Assembly (NCBI RefSeq): GCF_965200405.1
Contig: NZ_OZ241356.1
Span: 620,001 to 684,000 of the forward strand
Length of the DNA: 64,000 nucleotides
Source: Glacieibacterium sp965200405
GTDB taxonomy: Bacteria; Pseudomonadota; Alphaproteobacteria; Sphingomonadales; Sphingomonadaceae
Reading direction: 5' to 3'
Shown: piece by piece, positions 24,101 to 33,069 of the stretch
Layout of the letters: every line of letters begins with the position of its first letter
Position numbering within the stretch: position 1 is the stretch's first letter
Position numbers and translations under genes: made by a program
The notes under the pieces: generated by a model
The model's input: the letters and a program-made list of their open reading frames with translations, nothing else
Database searches by the model: none
Told to the model about the DNA's origin: nothing

Positions 24101-25528
24101 GTGTCTCCCCAGAACCAGACCAGCCATTACATCGACGGTCGCTGGGTGGCGGCGTCCACGCCCGGGCGGATCGCGGTGGTCGATCCGACGACCGAGGCGG
24201 TGGTCGGGCAGATCGCGGCGGGCGACGCGCAGGATGTCGACCGGGCAGTCGCAGCGGCGCGGCGGGCCTTCGCGACCTTCTCGGAGGCCACGGTCGCCGA
24301 CCGGCTGGCGCTGCTGGAGCGCATCGCGGCGTTGCTGGAGGAGCGGGCGGAGGTCTTCGCCCAGGCGCTGGTCACCGAGATGGGCGCGGCGATCAGCTTT
24401 GCCCGCGCCTCGCAGGTGCCGTTCGCCATCGCCCATGTCCGGGTCCAGATCGAGGTGCTGCAACCCTATGAGTTCGCCCGGCAGGACGGCGCGCTGGCGA
24501 TCGTCAAGGAGCCGATCGGCGTCTGCGGGCTGATCACGCCGTGGAACTGGCCACTGTACCAGATCACCGCCAAGGTCGCCCCGGCGATTGCGGCGGGCTG
24601 CACCGTGGTCCTGAAACCCAGCGAGCTGTCGCCGTTCAGCGCGCTGCTGTTCGCGCAGCTGATGCATGACGCGGGGGTGCCGCCCGGCGTGTTCAACCTG
24701 GTCAACGGCACCGGCGAGGCGGTCGGCGCGGCAATCGCGGCGCACCCCGATGTCGACATGATCTCGATCACCGGATCGACGCGCGCCGGCGTGCTGGTGG
24801 CGCAGGCCGCGGCGGTCACCGTCAAGCGCGTCGTCCAGGAGCTGGGCGGGAAATCGCCCAACCTGTTCCTCGACGATGCGGACTTTGCCGGCGGCGTCGC
24901 CAAGGCGGTGCTGGCGGGGATGCGCAACGTCGGCCAGTCGTGCAGCGCGCCGACGCGCATCCTGGTGCCGATCGAGCGACTGGCCGAGGTCGAGCAACTG
25001 GCGGCCACAGCGGCGGCAGGCATCTGCGTCGGCGATCCGCGCGATGCCGCGACCGGCATGGGCCCGATCGCCAACGCCGCGCAGTTCGGCCGTGTCCAGG
25101 CGATGATCGCCGCGGGCATCGACGATGGTGGCAGGCTGGTCTGCGGCGGGCTCGGCCGGCCACAGGGGCTGGACCACGGGCTGTTCGTGCGGCCGACGAT
25201 CTTTTCCGACGTGACGCCGGGCATGCGGATCGCGCGCGAGGAGATCTTCGGGCCGGTGCTGTGCATCATCCCCTATCGCGACGAGGCGGAGGCCATCGCG
25301 ATCGCCAACGACACGGTCTACGGGCTGGGCGCGCACCTGCAATCGGGTAAACCCGGGCGAGCGCGCCGCGTCGCCGGGCAGATCCGCGCCGGGCAGGTCC
25401 ACATCAACTATCCGGCGTGGAACGGGCACGCGCCGTTCGGTGGCTACAAGCAGTCGGGCAACGGTCGCGAATACGGCGTCCACGGCTTCGAGGAGTATCT
25501 CGAGACCAAGGCGATCGTCGGCGGCTAG
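24101..25528 (+). CDS. NAD(P)-dependent aldehyde dehydrogenase
   Basis: A 475-residue ALDH-superfamily enzyme that oxidises an aldehyde to the acid. The N-terminal Rossmann domain carries TPWNWPLYQITAKVAPA. The general base Glu247 lies in VQELGGKSPN and the catalytic Cys281 in GQSCSAPTR. EEIFGPVLCIIPY and the C-terminal PFGGYKQSGNGREYG are typical. The GTG at 24101 follows an AGGATAGG ribosome site. It is the last gene of the plus-strand unit and probably takes the aldehyde made by the upstream amine oxidase. The 3' end overlaps convergent copD by four bases. Confidence 0.93.
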   Translation: MSPQNQTSHYIDGRWVAASTPGRIAVVDPTTEAVVGQIAAGDAQDVDRAVAAARRAFATFSEATVADRLALLERIAALLEERAEVFAQALVTEMGAAISFARASQVPFAIAHVRVQIEVLQPYEFARQDGALAIVKEPIGVCGLITPWNWPLYQITAKVAPAIAAGCTVVLKPSELSPFSALLFAQLMHDAGVPPGVFNLVNGTGEAVGAAIAAHPDVDMISITGSTRAGVLVAQAAAVTVKRVVQELGGKSPNLFLDDADFAGGVAKAVLAGMRNVGQSCSAPTRILVPIERLAEVEQLAATAAAGICVGDPRDAATGMGPIANAAQFGRVQAMIAAGIDDGGRLVCGGLGRPQGLDHGLFVRPTIFSDVTPGMRIAREEIFGPVLCIIPYRDEAEAIAIANDTVYGLGAHLQSGKPGRARRVAGQIRAGQVHINYPAWNGHAPFGGYKQSGNGREYGVHGFEEYLETKAIVGG

Positions 25529-26409
25529 GGCTCCATCGTGCCGAGCCGGGCGACGATCGCCAGGATCAGCAGCAGGCTGGCGGTCTCCACCGCCAGGCTG
25601 AGGCGCAGGGCCGCAAGGCTGCCCGAAGCCAGGCGCGGCGTCAGCCGGAAGCGGTTCAGCGCCGCCAGCCCGAGCATCGCGCCGAACGCCAGCAGCTTGA
25701 CGACCAGCAGGCGGGCATAGGGCCGGCCCAGCGCCCCGGGCAGGTCGTCGACCCCGATGATCATCAGCGTGTTGACGATGCCGGTCGCCACCAGCACGAC
25801 GACGATCGCCGTGCCGACGCCGGCAAATTGAGCCAGCGCACGCCGCGTCGTCGCGATCCGCCCGGGCAGCCCGGCGCCGCGGCAGACGAGCAGCACCAGC
25901 CCGGCCAGCGCCCCCAGCCACAGCCCCGCCGCCCACAGATGCGCGATATCGGCGCCGAGGTGCAGCCAGCGCAACGCCCCGTCGGTCATCGCGCCGTGCC
26001 CGTTCCACGCCAGCGTCGCGACGGCGACCGCGGTCGCGATGACGACCACCGCCAGCGCGGCGCGTCGCGGCGCGAACAGCGATGCGGCGAAGCCGATGCC
26101 GAGCATGGCGATGCGCACGACGCCGGCTTTGCCGGGCAGCGTCTCCGCGACCACGAAGCGCGCCGTCTCGGCATCGATCCCAGCGACCGTCGTGCCCGCC
26201 ATCTCGGCGACCAGCAACGCCAGCGCCGCCACTGCGACGACGACCCCGGCCAGCGTCGCGCCCGCCAGCAAGCCGCGGTACGGGATCCAGCCCGACGACC
26301 GCGACAGGCTGCCGGCGGGTGAATAGAGCCCGAAGGCGGCGAGGCCGAATGGCATCAGCGCGAGCGCGTACAGCAGCCCCCGCGCGACGACGATGGCATC
26401 GCCGCCCAC
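25525..26409 (-). CDS. copD: Copper resistance inner-membrane protein CopD
   Basis: A 294-residue multipass membrane protein with about eight hydrophobic helices. In the family, CopD works with periplasmic CopC in copper uptake or handling across the inner membrane. Histidines at helix ends (WLHLGADIAHLWAAGLWLG) match the conserved CopD/YcnJ signature. The start is GTG at 26409, only three bases after the copC stop, so the pair is one transcript. Its end overlaps the aldehyde dehydrogenase. The pair is inserted in the amine-catabolism island, away from copA-copB at 51-53 kb. Confidence 0.9.
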   Translation of the reverse strand: MGGDAIVVARGLLYALALMPFGLAAFGLYSPAGSLSRSSGWIPYRGLLAGATLAGVVVAVAALALLVAEMAGTTVAGIDAETARFVVAETLPGKAGVVRIAMLGIGFAASLFAPRRAALAVVVIATAVAVATLAWNGHGAMTDGALRWLHLGADIAHLWAAGLWLGALAGLVLLVCRGAGLPGRIATTRRALAQFAGVGTAIVVVLVATGIVNTLMIIGVDDLPGALGRPYARLLVVKLLAFGAMLGLAALNRFRLTPRLASGSLAALRLSLAVETASLLLILAIVARLGTMEP

Positions 26410-26412
26410 CGG

Positions 26413-26787
26413 TTACTGGACGGTGAAGTCGTGCGTCCCGGTGACCCGGTGCGTGTCCGACGAGACGACGTGCCAGTCGACGCGGTAGCTGCCCGCCGCC
26501 AGCTTGGACTTGGGAACGACCATCAGCGTCTTGCCGTCGCTGCCGATTCTGGAGGTCGACTTGATCGGCATCGGCGGGTGGTCGGCCATGCCCGGCATCC
26601 CGGTCATGGTCAGCGTCGCACCCGACAGCTTGGGCATCAGCGTCTCGGTCAGGTGCAGCTCGATCGTCGCGGGCGCGGCGACGGTGGCACCCGCGGCCGG
26701 CGTGGCCGAAGCGACCTTGGGGTGGGCGAGTACGGGCGCGGCGGACAGCAACGCCGCCGCAATCATGGCATGAACATATGATTTCAT
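26413..26787 (-). CDS. copC: Periplasmic copper chaperone CopC
   Basis: A 124-residue protein. A signal peptide ends at PVLA|HPKV, leaving an N-terminal His typical of the Cu(II) site of CopC. A 100-residue beta-sandwich carries METAL-like ligands: MPGMADHPPMP and the C-terminal SSDTHRVTGTHDF with further histidines. It carries copper in the periplasm and passes it to or from CopD. It is divergent from the HAD gene across 174 bases that must hold its promoter. No copper-responsive operator could be assigned with confidence. Confidence 0.93.
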   Translation of the reverse strand: MKSYVHAMIAAALLSAAPVLAHPKVASATPAAGATVAAPATIELHLTETLMPKLSGATLTMTGMPGMADHPPMPIKSTSRIGSDGKTLMVVPKSKLAAGSYRVDWHVVSSDTHRVTGTHDFTVQ

Positions 26788-26961
26788 CGAACTGACTCCG
26801 GTTCTGGGCCTGACCCCGCATCATCGCGAGACGTCACGGCAGAGGCTACCAAGGCTGTCTACGCAAACGGCACGATCTCCCCTTAGCCGCAGATTTTCGG
26901 CCCGGCGCCCGCCTGCCGCCTCGGCTAGACTGAGCCGGCAATACGCATCTGGAGACCGGCG

Positions 26962-27630
26962 ATGGCGTCACTTCGACCAAAGTACATCACCTTCGATTGC
27001 TATGGGACGCTGATCTATTTCGAGATGGCACCGGTGGCGCGCGTACTCTACGCCGACCGGGTCGCGGCGGCCGACATGGACGGCTTCATCGCCGATTTCT
27101 CCAGCTATCGGCTGGACGAGGTGCTCGGCGCCTGGAAGCCCTACAAGGACGTCGTCGAGGGCGCGCTGCGCCGCACCTGCGCCAAGTGGCGGGTCCCGTA
27201 CCGCGACAGCGACACGGTCGTGGTCTATGCCGCGATCCCGACGTGGCAGCCGCATCCCGACGTCGTCGAGCCGCTGCAGCGCATCGCCGCCGAATACCCG
27301 CTGGTCATCCTGTCGAACTCGATGATCGACCTGATCCCGTACAGCGTCACCAACCTGCGGACGCCGTTCCACGCGGCTTATACCGCCGAGGAGGCGCAGG
27401 CCTATAAGCCGCGGATGCAGGCGTTCGAATACATGTTCGACAAGCTCGGCTGCGGGCCCGAGGACGTGCTGCACGTCTCTTCCAGCTTCCGCTACGACCT
27501 GATGACCGCCCATGACATGGGCATTAAAAACAAGGCCTTCGTCAATCGCGGCCACGAGCCGCTGAACAGCTATTACCAGGTGAACGAGGTGCCCAACATC
27601 GCCGGCCTCGCCGCGCTGGTCGGGCTGTGA
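26962..27630 (+). CDS. HAD-superfamily hydrolase (haloacid dehalogenase type II-like)
   Basis: A 222-residue HAD protein. Motif I FDCYGTL has the nucleophilic Asp, motif II is VILSNS, the Lys of motif III lies in AYKPRMQAF, and motif IV is SSSFRYDLMTAHDMG. This layout is the L-2-haloacid dehalogenase type II subgroup, which also contains phosphatases and phosphonatases, so the substrate is not secure. It is coupled to the following cupin gene by overlap at 27627-27630. It lies in the amine island and may remove a 2-substituted or phosphorylated by-product. Confidence 0.85.
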   Translation: MASLRPKYITFDCYGTLIYFEMAPVARVLYADRVAAADMDGFIADFSSYRLDEVLGAWKPYKDVVEGALRRTCAKWRVPYRDSDTVVVYAAIPTWQPHPDVVEPLQRIAAEYPLVILSNSMIDLIPYSVTNLRTPFHAAYTAEEAQAYKPRMQAFEYMFDKLGCGPEDVLHVSSSFRYDLMTAHDMGIKNKAFVNRGHEPLNSYYQVNEVPNIAGLAALVGL

Positions 27631-28343
27631 GCATGCCGAGCTTCGTCGACCTGCGCGCCTTCGCCGCCGATGCCGCGGCGGGCGTGCCGACCACCGAGAC
27701 CGGCGACCGCTATCTCAGCGCGCGGCGGCTGCTGCCGGTGCCGGAAGGCGTCGTCGCGGTCGCGGTCCTGACCCTCGATGGCGGGACCGGCCGCGTCGAG
27801 GCGCTGGCCGCCGACGAATTCGTCATCGTGCTTGCCGGCGCGCTGACGGTCGATGGCACGAAGGCGGCTGTCGACGACAGCATCGTGGTTCCCGCCGGCC
27901 TGACGTTCGACTGGTCGGCGGCGCCCGGCACCACCGCGATCGTCGTCCGCTGCGACAGCGGTGCACCGGGCAGCAGCAAGGTCGTGCGGATCGACAAGGT
28001 CGCGACGCTGGTCTCGTCGAACCCGCCGTCCGCCGCGCTGCTGATCGGCGATACCCCGTCGTGCCGCAACCACACCGACTATCTGTCGGCGAGCGGCGAG
28101 TTCATGGCCGGGGTCTGGGACTCGACGCCCTATCACCGCGCGGCGATGGACTATCCGCATTACGAGCTGATGCACCTTCTCGAGGGTTCGGTGACGTTCG
28201 AGGACGCCGTCGACGGCCGCCGCGCGACGTTCAGCAAGGGTGACGTCTTCGTCGTCGTCCAGGGAACGCGTGCCTCGTGGCTCAGCGAGGAGAATTGCGC
28301 CAAGGTCTACGCGATCTACCGCCCCAAGGTCGCGACCGCATAA
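27627..28343 (+). CDS. Bicupin protein (DUF861-like)
   Basis: A 238-residue protein with two cupin-like halves. The second half (about 130-230) is the better preserved: YELMHLLEGSVTFED, GDVFVVVQGTRASW and a C-terminal YAIYRPK. DUF861 cupins include ureidoglycine aminohydrolase and EutQ-type proteins; here a metal-binding His set is only partly visible, so an enzyme or sensor role is equally possible. Start is GTG at 27627, overlapping the HAD stop (GTGA), or ATG at 27633. It is convergent with the alanine dehydrogenase gene 46 bases downstream. Confidence 0.75.
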   Translation: MSMPSFVDLRAFAADAAAGVPTTETGDRYLSARRLLPVPEGVVAVAVLTLDGGTGRVEALAADEFVIVLAGALTVDGTKAAVDDSIVVPAGLTFDWSAAPGTTAIVVRCDSGAPGSSKVVRIDKVATLVSSNPPSAALLIGDTPSCRNHTDYLSASGEFMAGVWDSTPYHRAAMDYPHYELMHLLEGSVTFEDAVDGRRATFSKGDVFVVVQGTRASWLSEENCAKVYAIYRPKVATA

Positions 28344-28389
28344 GCTGGGACGAGCGTCGCGGCACCATGCGGGGCCGCGACGCCGCCGG

Positions 28390-29505
28390 TCAGGCCGCGA
28401 TCGCCAGCGAGGCTTCGCTCCACTCGATCCCGAGGCTCTCGCCGACCGCGCGGTTGACCAGCCGGCCGCCGATGACGTTCAGCCCTGCCAGCAGTCCCGG
28501 GTCGGCCGCCAGCGCCGCCAGCCCGTCGCGCGCGATCGCCAGTCCATAGGGCAGCGTCGCATTGACCAGCGCTTGGCTGGAGGTCAGCGGCACCGATCCC
28601 GGCATGTTGGCGACGCAGTAATGGATGACGCCGTCGACCTCATAGGTCGGGTCGGCATGGGTGGTGGCGTGGCTGGTCTCGAAGCAACCGCCCTGGTCGA
28701 TGGCGACATCGACGAGCACCGCGCGCGGCTTCATCAGGCCGAGCATCGCCCGCGTCACCAGCCGCGGCGCCGAGGCACCGGGGACCAGCACGGCACCGAT
28801 CACCGCATCCGCCGCGATGATCTCCTGCTCGATCGCCTCGATCGTCGAGACACGGGTACGGACCCGGCCACCGAACATCTCGTCGATTTCACGCAGCCGC
28901 GGGATCGAGCGATCGACGATCGTCACCTCGGCGCCCAGCCCGACCGCCATGCGCGCCGCATGGGTGCCGACGACGCCGCCCCCCAGGATGACGACGCGTG
29001 CCGCCGGAACGCCGGGGACCCCGCCGAGCAACAGCCCGCGACCGCCTGCGGGACTTTTCAGCGCCGCGCCCGCCGCCTCGATCGACAGCCGGCCAGCGAC
29101 CTCGCTCATCGGCGCGAGCAGGGGCAGCGCGCCGTTGCGGTCGTGTACCGTCTCATAGGCGATGGCGGTGCAGCCCGAGGCGAGGAGTCCCCTGGTCTGC
29201 TCGGGGTCGGGCGCGAGGTGGAGGTAGGTAAACAGGATCTGCCCCTCGCGCAGCCGCGCCCATTCGGCAGGCTGCGGCTCCTTGACCTTGACCACCATCT
29301 CGGCGCCGGCGAACACCTCGGCGGCATCGGCGGCGATCACGGCACCCGCGGCGACATAGGCGGCATCATCGGCACCGATGCCGTGGCCAGCGCCGGTCTG
29401 GACGAGCACCTGGTGCCTCGCCGCGACATATTCGCGGACGCCGCCGGGCGTGAGGCCGACACGGTACTCGTCGGACTTGATCTCCTTGGGGACGCCAATC
29501 TTCAT
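28390..29505 (-). CDS. ald: Alanine dehydrogenase
   Basis: A 371-residue NAD-dependent L-alanine dehydrogenase catalysing alanine + NAD+ to pyruvate + NH3 + NADH. MKIGVPKEIK at the start, KVKEPQPAEW, the NAD motif VILGGGVVGTHAARMAVGLG and TSHATTHADPTYEVDGV are all family hallmarks. ATG at 29505 is chosen as the canonical N-terminus; upstream codons are intergenic. It is the last gene of a minus-strand unit that begins with an amine oxidase and a peptide transporter, 26 bases after the transporter ATPase. It would return alanine, imported or made by the aminotransferase at 38288, to pyruvate. Confidence 0.95.
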   Translation of the reverse strand: MKIGVPKEIKSDEYRVGLTPGGVREYVAARHQVLVQTGAGHGIGADDAAYVAAGAVIAADAAEVFAGAEMVVKVKEPQPAEWARLREGQILFTYLHLAPDPEQTRGLLASGCTAIAYETVHDRNGALPLLAPMSEVAGRLSIEAAGAALKSPAGGRGLLLGGVPGVPAARVVILGGGVVGTHAARMAVGLGAEVTIVDRSIPRLREIDEMFGGRVRTRVSTIEAIEQEIIAADAVIGAVLVPGASAPRLVTRAMLGLMKPRAVLVDVAIDQGGCFETSHATTHADPTYEVDGVIHYCVANMPGSVPLTSSQALVNATLPYGLAIARDGLAALAADPGLLAGLNVIGGRLVNRAVGESLGIEWSEASLAIAA

Positions 29506-29531
29506 ATCAGTTCGCTTTCGTTTGAAACGGT

Positions 29532-31325
29532 TCAGTCGCCGGCGGCGACGAGATCCTCGATGCTGCGGTGGCAGGCGATCTCGCGTCCGCCATGGACGCG
29601 CCGCGGCGGCGGCGTCGTGTCGCATAGGCCGGGCAAGGCAAGGTCGCAGCGTGGATAAAAGCGGCAGCCGGCCGTGCCGCCGGCATTGCGCACCGCACCG
29701 CGGCTGCCGCTGCAGGTCTCGTCGAGCCAGCCGACGCGCAGGTTCGGCACCGACGCGGCAAGCAGCCGGGCATAGGGATGGTGCGGCGGTTGCAACAGGA
29801 TGGCGCGCGTGCCGTGATCGACCTTCTGGCCCGAATACAGCACCATCAGCTCGTCCGAGATGGCTCGCACCGTCTCGATGTCATGGCTGATGAACATCAC
29901 CGCGAGACCGAGTTCGCGGCGCAGTTCGAGCAGCAGGTCGAGCACCGCCTCGGCGACGACGGGATCGAGGGCCGAGGTGACCTCGTCGCACAGGATGACG
30001 TCGGGCCGCGCCGCCAGCGCCCGGCCAAGATTGACGCGCTGCTTCTGCCCGCCCGACAATTCGCCCGGCCGCCGCGACGCGATGCCGGCGGGAAGCCGCA
30101 CGATGTCGAGCAGCCGGGCGATCTCGGTGTCGAGCGCGGCGCCTTTGAGGCCGTGGAAGAAGGTCAGCGGCCGGCCGATCGCGGCGGCGATGGTGGTCGC
30201 GGGGTTGAGCGCGGTGTCGGCGCTTTGAAAGACGATCTGGATGCGGCGGAGCTGTTCGCGGCTACGCTCGGCGATGGTGCGTGGCAGGACGTTGCCGTCG
30301 AGCGCAAGACTGCCCCGGGCCGCGGGGTGCAGCCCGGCGATGACGCGCGCCAGCGTACTCTTGCCGCAACCCGACTCGCCGATGACGCCGAGGAACTGGC
30401 CGCGACGGATGCTCAGGCTGACGTCGTCGACGATGGTCTGGCGGGGGTCGCCGTTGCGGTCGACGCCGCCATAGCCGGCGACGACGTTGCGGATCTCCAG
30501 TAGCGGCGGCTCGCCTGGCGTCTGGGTGGACGCCAGCCCTGTCGAAGCCTGGCGCGGTGCGGCGGCGGCGACAAGTTGCTGGCTGTACGGGTGCGCCGGG
30601 ATGCTGAGGATCGCCTCGGTCGCGCCCTGCTCCTGGATCTTGCCGCCGCGCAGGACGACGATGTGGTCGGCGATCTGGGCGACGACGGCAAGGTCGTGGC
30701 TGACATAGACCGCCGTCGTGCCACGCTCGCGGATCACCGCCTTGAACGCCTGCAGCACCTCGATCTGCGTCGTCACGTCGAGCGCCGTCGTCGGCTCGTC
30801 GAAGATCACCAGCGCCGGGTCGGTGATCAGCGCCATCGCCGCCATCAGCCGCTGCAGCTGGCCGCCCGAGACCTGGTGCGGATACCGGTCGCCGACATGG
30901 TCGGGGTCGGGCAGTGCCAGCGCGCGGAACAGCGCGCGCGCCTTCGCCTCCGCCTCGGGTCGCGTCGCGGTGCCGTGGATCAGCGCCGGCTCGATGACCT
31001 GCTGCATGATGCGCAGCGACGGGTTGAATGCCGCCGCCGCACTTTGTGCGACATAGGCCATCACCCGCCCGCGCAGCTTGCGCAACGCCGGCTCGCCGAG
31101 CTGGTCGAGGCGATGCCCGGCGACCTCGATGGTGCCGCCCGAGATCTCGGCGCCGGAGCGGGCATAGCCGAGCAGCGTCAGCGCGATCGTCGTCTTGCCC
31201 GATCCGGACTCGCCGATCAGCGCGAGCACCTCGCCCGGTGCGACGGTGAAATCGACGGCATCGACGATCGGATGATCGCCGACGGTGACCCGCAGCCCCT
31301 CGACGCGGACGAGCGGCCCGGTCAT
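29532..31325 (-). CDS. Fused double ATPase of a Dpp-type peptide importer
   Basis: A 597-residue protein that joins the two ATPases usually called DppD and DppF. The first cassette has Walker A GESGSGKT (about 38-45), signature VSGGQLQR and Walker B LVIFDEPTTALD. The second has GESGCGKS, LSGGQKQR and VILCDEVTSALD. The C-terminal segment CRFYPRCDLALPGLC is a cysteine-containing oligopeptide-ABC tail. ATG at 31325 overlaps the stop of the permease gene (ATGA). Energises uptake of peptides, D-amino-acid derivatives or similar solutes through the adjacent permeases. Confidence 0.93.
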   Translation of the reverse strand: MTGPLVRVEGLRVTVGDHPIVDAVDFTVAPGEVLALIGESGSGKTTIALTLLGYARSGAEISGGTIEVAGHRLDQLGEPALRKLRGRVMAYVAQSAAAAFNPSLRIMQQVIEPALIHGTATRPEAEAKARALFRALALPDPDHVGDRYPHQVSGGQLQRLMAAMALITDPALVIFDEPTTALDVTTQIEVLQAFKAVIRERGTTAVYVSHDLAVVAQIADHIVVLRGGKIQEQGATEAILSIPAHPYSQQLVAAAAPRQASTGLASTQTPGEPPLLEIRNVVAGYGGVDRNGDPRQTIVDDVSLSIRRGQFLGVIGESGCGKSTLARVIAGLHPAARGSLALDGNVLPRTIAERSREQLRRIQIVFQSADTALNPATTIAAAIGRPLTFFHGLKGAALDTEIARLLDIVRLPAGIASRRPGELSGGQKQRVNLGRALAARPDVILCDEVTSALDPVVAEAVLDLLLELRRELGLAVMFISHDIETVRAISDELMVLYSGQKVDHGTRAILLQPPHHPYARLLAASVPNLRVGWLDETCSGSRGAVRNAGGTAGCRFYPRCDLALPGLCDTTPPPRRVHGGREIACHRSIEDLVAAGD

Positions 31326-32116
31326 CGCCGTTTCGCCGAGACGCTGTCGATCAGCAGGTTGACGCTGACCGTCAGCGAGGCGATCGCCAGCGCCGGGAAC
31401 AGCACTGCCAGCGACCCGAAGCCCAGCCCGGCGACGTTCTCGCGGACCAGAGAACCCAGGTCCGCCTCGGGCGGCTGGACGCCGACGCCGAGGAAGCTCA
31501 GCCCCGACAGCAGCAGCACGACCAGCACGAAGCGCACGCCGAAGTCGGCGGCCAGCGGCACGACGACATTGGGCAGGATCTCGCGCACGACGATATGCGG
31601 CAGGCGCTCGCCCCGCGCCCGCGCGACGGTGACGAAGTCCAGTGCCGCGACGTTCATCGCCAGGGCGCGCGCGGTACGGAAGGCGCCGGGGGTATAGACC
31701 ACCGCCAGCGTGCCGATCAGCACCGGGATCGACGGCCCCAGCGACGCGACGACGACCAGCCCGAACATCAGCGTCGGAATCGCCAGGATCGTGTCGAAGA
31801 TGCGGCTGAGGATGATGTCGAGCCAGGTGCCGGTCGCGGCGGCGAGGCCGAACAATGTCCCCGTCACCATCGCCATGGCGGCGGCGACGAAGGCGATGCC
31901 GACCGTGTAGCGCGCCGCGTTGAGCACCCGGCTGAGCACGTCGCGGCCAAGATAGTCGGTGCCGAGCGGGAAAGCCCGGCTGGCGGGGTTGAATGCGTCG
32001 AGATCGACGACCTCGCCCGAGCCATGCGGTGCCAGCCACGACCCCGTCGCCGCGATGACGACCCATGCCGCGATGATCGCCAGCGCCACGAGCGCCCCGG
32101 GGCCGAGCCGTCTCAT
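31322..32116 (-). CDS. Peptide ABC transporter permease, DppC type
   Basis: A 264-residue inner-membrane permease with about six helices. HPLGTDYLGRDVLSRVL-type sequence after the first helix (FPLGTDYLGRDVLSRVL) and the EAA-like loop RARGERLPHIVVREILPN are DppC marks. ATG at 32116 overlaps the dppB-like stop, and its own stop overlaps the ATPase start, so four genes here form a chain of ATGA couplings. It pairs with the DppB-type protein to make the translocation channel. Confidence 0.92.
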   Translation of the reverse strand: MRRLGPGALVALAIIAAWVVIAATGSWLAPHGSGEVVDLDAFNPASRAFPLGTDYLGRDVLSRVLNAARYTVGIAFVAAAMAMVTGTLFGLAAATGTWLDIILSRIFDTILAIPTLMFGLVVVASLGPSIPVLIGTLAVVYTPGAFRTARALAMNVAALDFVTVARARGERLPHIVVREILPNVVVPLAADFGVRFVLVVLLLSGLSFLGVGVQPPEADLGSLVRENVAGLGFGSLAVLFPALAIASLTVSVNLLIDSVSAKRR

Positions 32117-33069
32117 CGGCTGCGCAGCCGCGGATTGCACAGGATCGCGACGATGTCGGCGGTGGTGATCAGGAACAGGTAGGTGCCGCAGAAGATCATC
32201 GCCATCGTCTGCACCAGCGGCATGTCGCGCGTCGCGACGCCGTCGACCATCAGCTTGGCGACGCCGGGATAGTTGAAGATGATCTCGACGACGATGACCC
32301 CGCCAAGCAGCACCGACAGGCTGAGCGCCACCGCATTGGCGATCGGGCCGACGGCGTTGGGCAGCGCGTGGCGCAGCACGATGCGCGTCGGACTGGCCCC
32401 TTTCAGCAGCGCCGCCTCGGCATAGGAGGTGGTCATCGCCGAGATCACCGCGGCGCGCGTCATGCGGATCATCTGCGCGACGACCAGCAGCGACAGGCTC
32501 AGCACCGGCAGCGCGAAGGTCCGCGCCATCTCGCCGAAACTCTCGAACTCGCGGCGCATCGACAGCGCCGGCAGCCAGTGCAGCGTCACCGCGAACAGCA
32601 GCACCGCCAGCGTCGCGATGACGAAATCGGGAACCGAGACGATGCCGATGATGGTCAGGCTGACGGCGCGGTCGATCAAGCTGCCGCGCTTGATCGCCAG
32701 CACGATGCCGATGGTCAGCGCCAGCGGCACCGAGATCAGCACGGTGATCCCCGCCAGCCGCAGCGAATTGGCCAGCCGCGGGCCGATCATCTCGGCGATC
32801 GGCAGGCCGTTGACCAGCGACTTGCCCGGGTCGCCCGACAGGATACCGGTCGCCCAGCCGAGGTAGCGCTGCCAGCCGGGCTGATCGAGGTGCATCGCGG
32901 CGCGCAGCCCGGCGACCGCCTCGGGCGTCGCGCTCTGGCCCAGGATCGCCTCGGCGACGTCGCTCGACAACAGCCCCGACAACGCGAAGATGACGATCGA
33001 GACCAGCACCATAGTCAGCAGGGCGCTGCCGATCCGCGCCGCGATCATGCCGACCAGCCGCGCGTTCAT
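32113..33069 (-). CDS. Peptide ABC transporter permease, DppB type
   Basis: A 318-residue inner-membrane permease. It starts with the short N-terminal helix typical of DppB (RIGSALLTMVLVSIVIFALS), then a periplasmic loop with HLDQPGWQRYLGWATGILSG, then about five helices. The EAA loop is YAEAALLKGASPTRIVLRHA, followed by LPNAVGPI. The start at 33069 overlaps the solute-binding protein stop (ATGA). It forms the heterodimeric channel with the DppC-type permease. Confidence 0.93.
   Translation of the reverse strand: MNARLVGMIAARIGSALLTMVLVSIVIFALSGLLSSDVAEAILGQSATPEAVAGLRAAMHLDQPGWQRYLGWATGILSGDPGKSLVNGLPIAEMIGPRLANSLRLAGITVLISVPLALTIGIVLAIKRGSLIDRAVSLTIIGIVSVPDFVIATLAVLLFAVTLHWLPALSMRREFESFGEMARTFALPVLSLSLLVVAQMIRMTRAAVISAMTTSYAEAALLKGASPTRIVLRHALPNAVGPIANAVALSLSVLLGGVIVVEIIFNYPGVAKLMVDGVATRDMPLVQTMAMIFCGTYLFLITTADIVAILCNPRLRSR

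Noticed and set aside
24050..26824. 924-codon minus-strand frame over ALDH and copCD
   Set aside because: It runs antisense to the ALDH gene and out of frame with copD/copC, with low-complexity Arg/Gly/Asp translation and no motifs.
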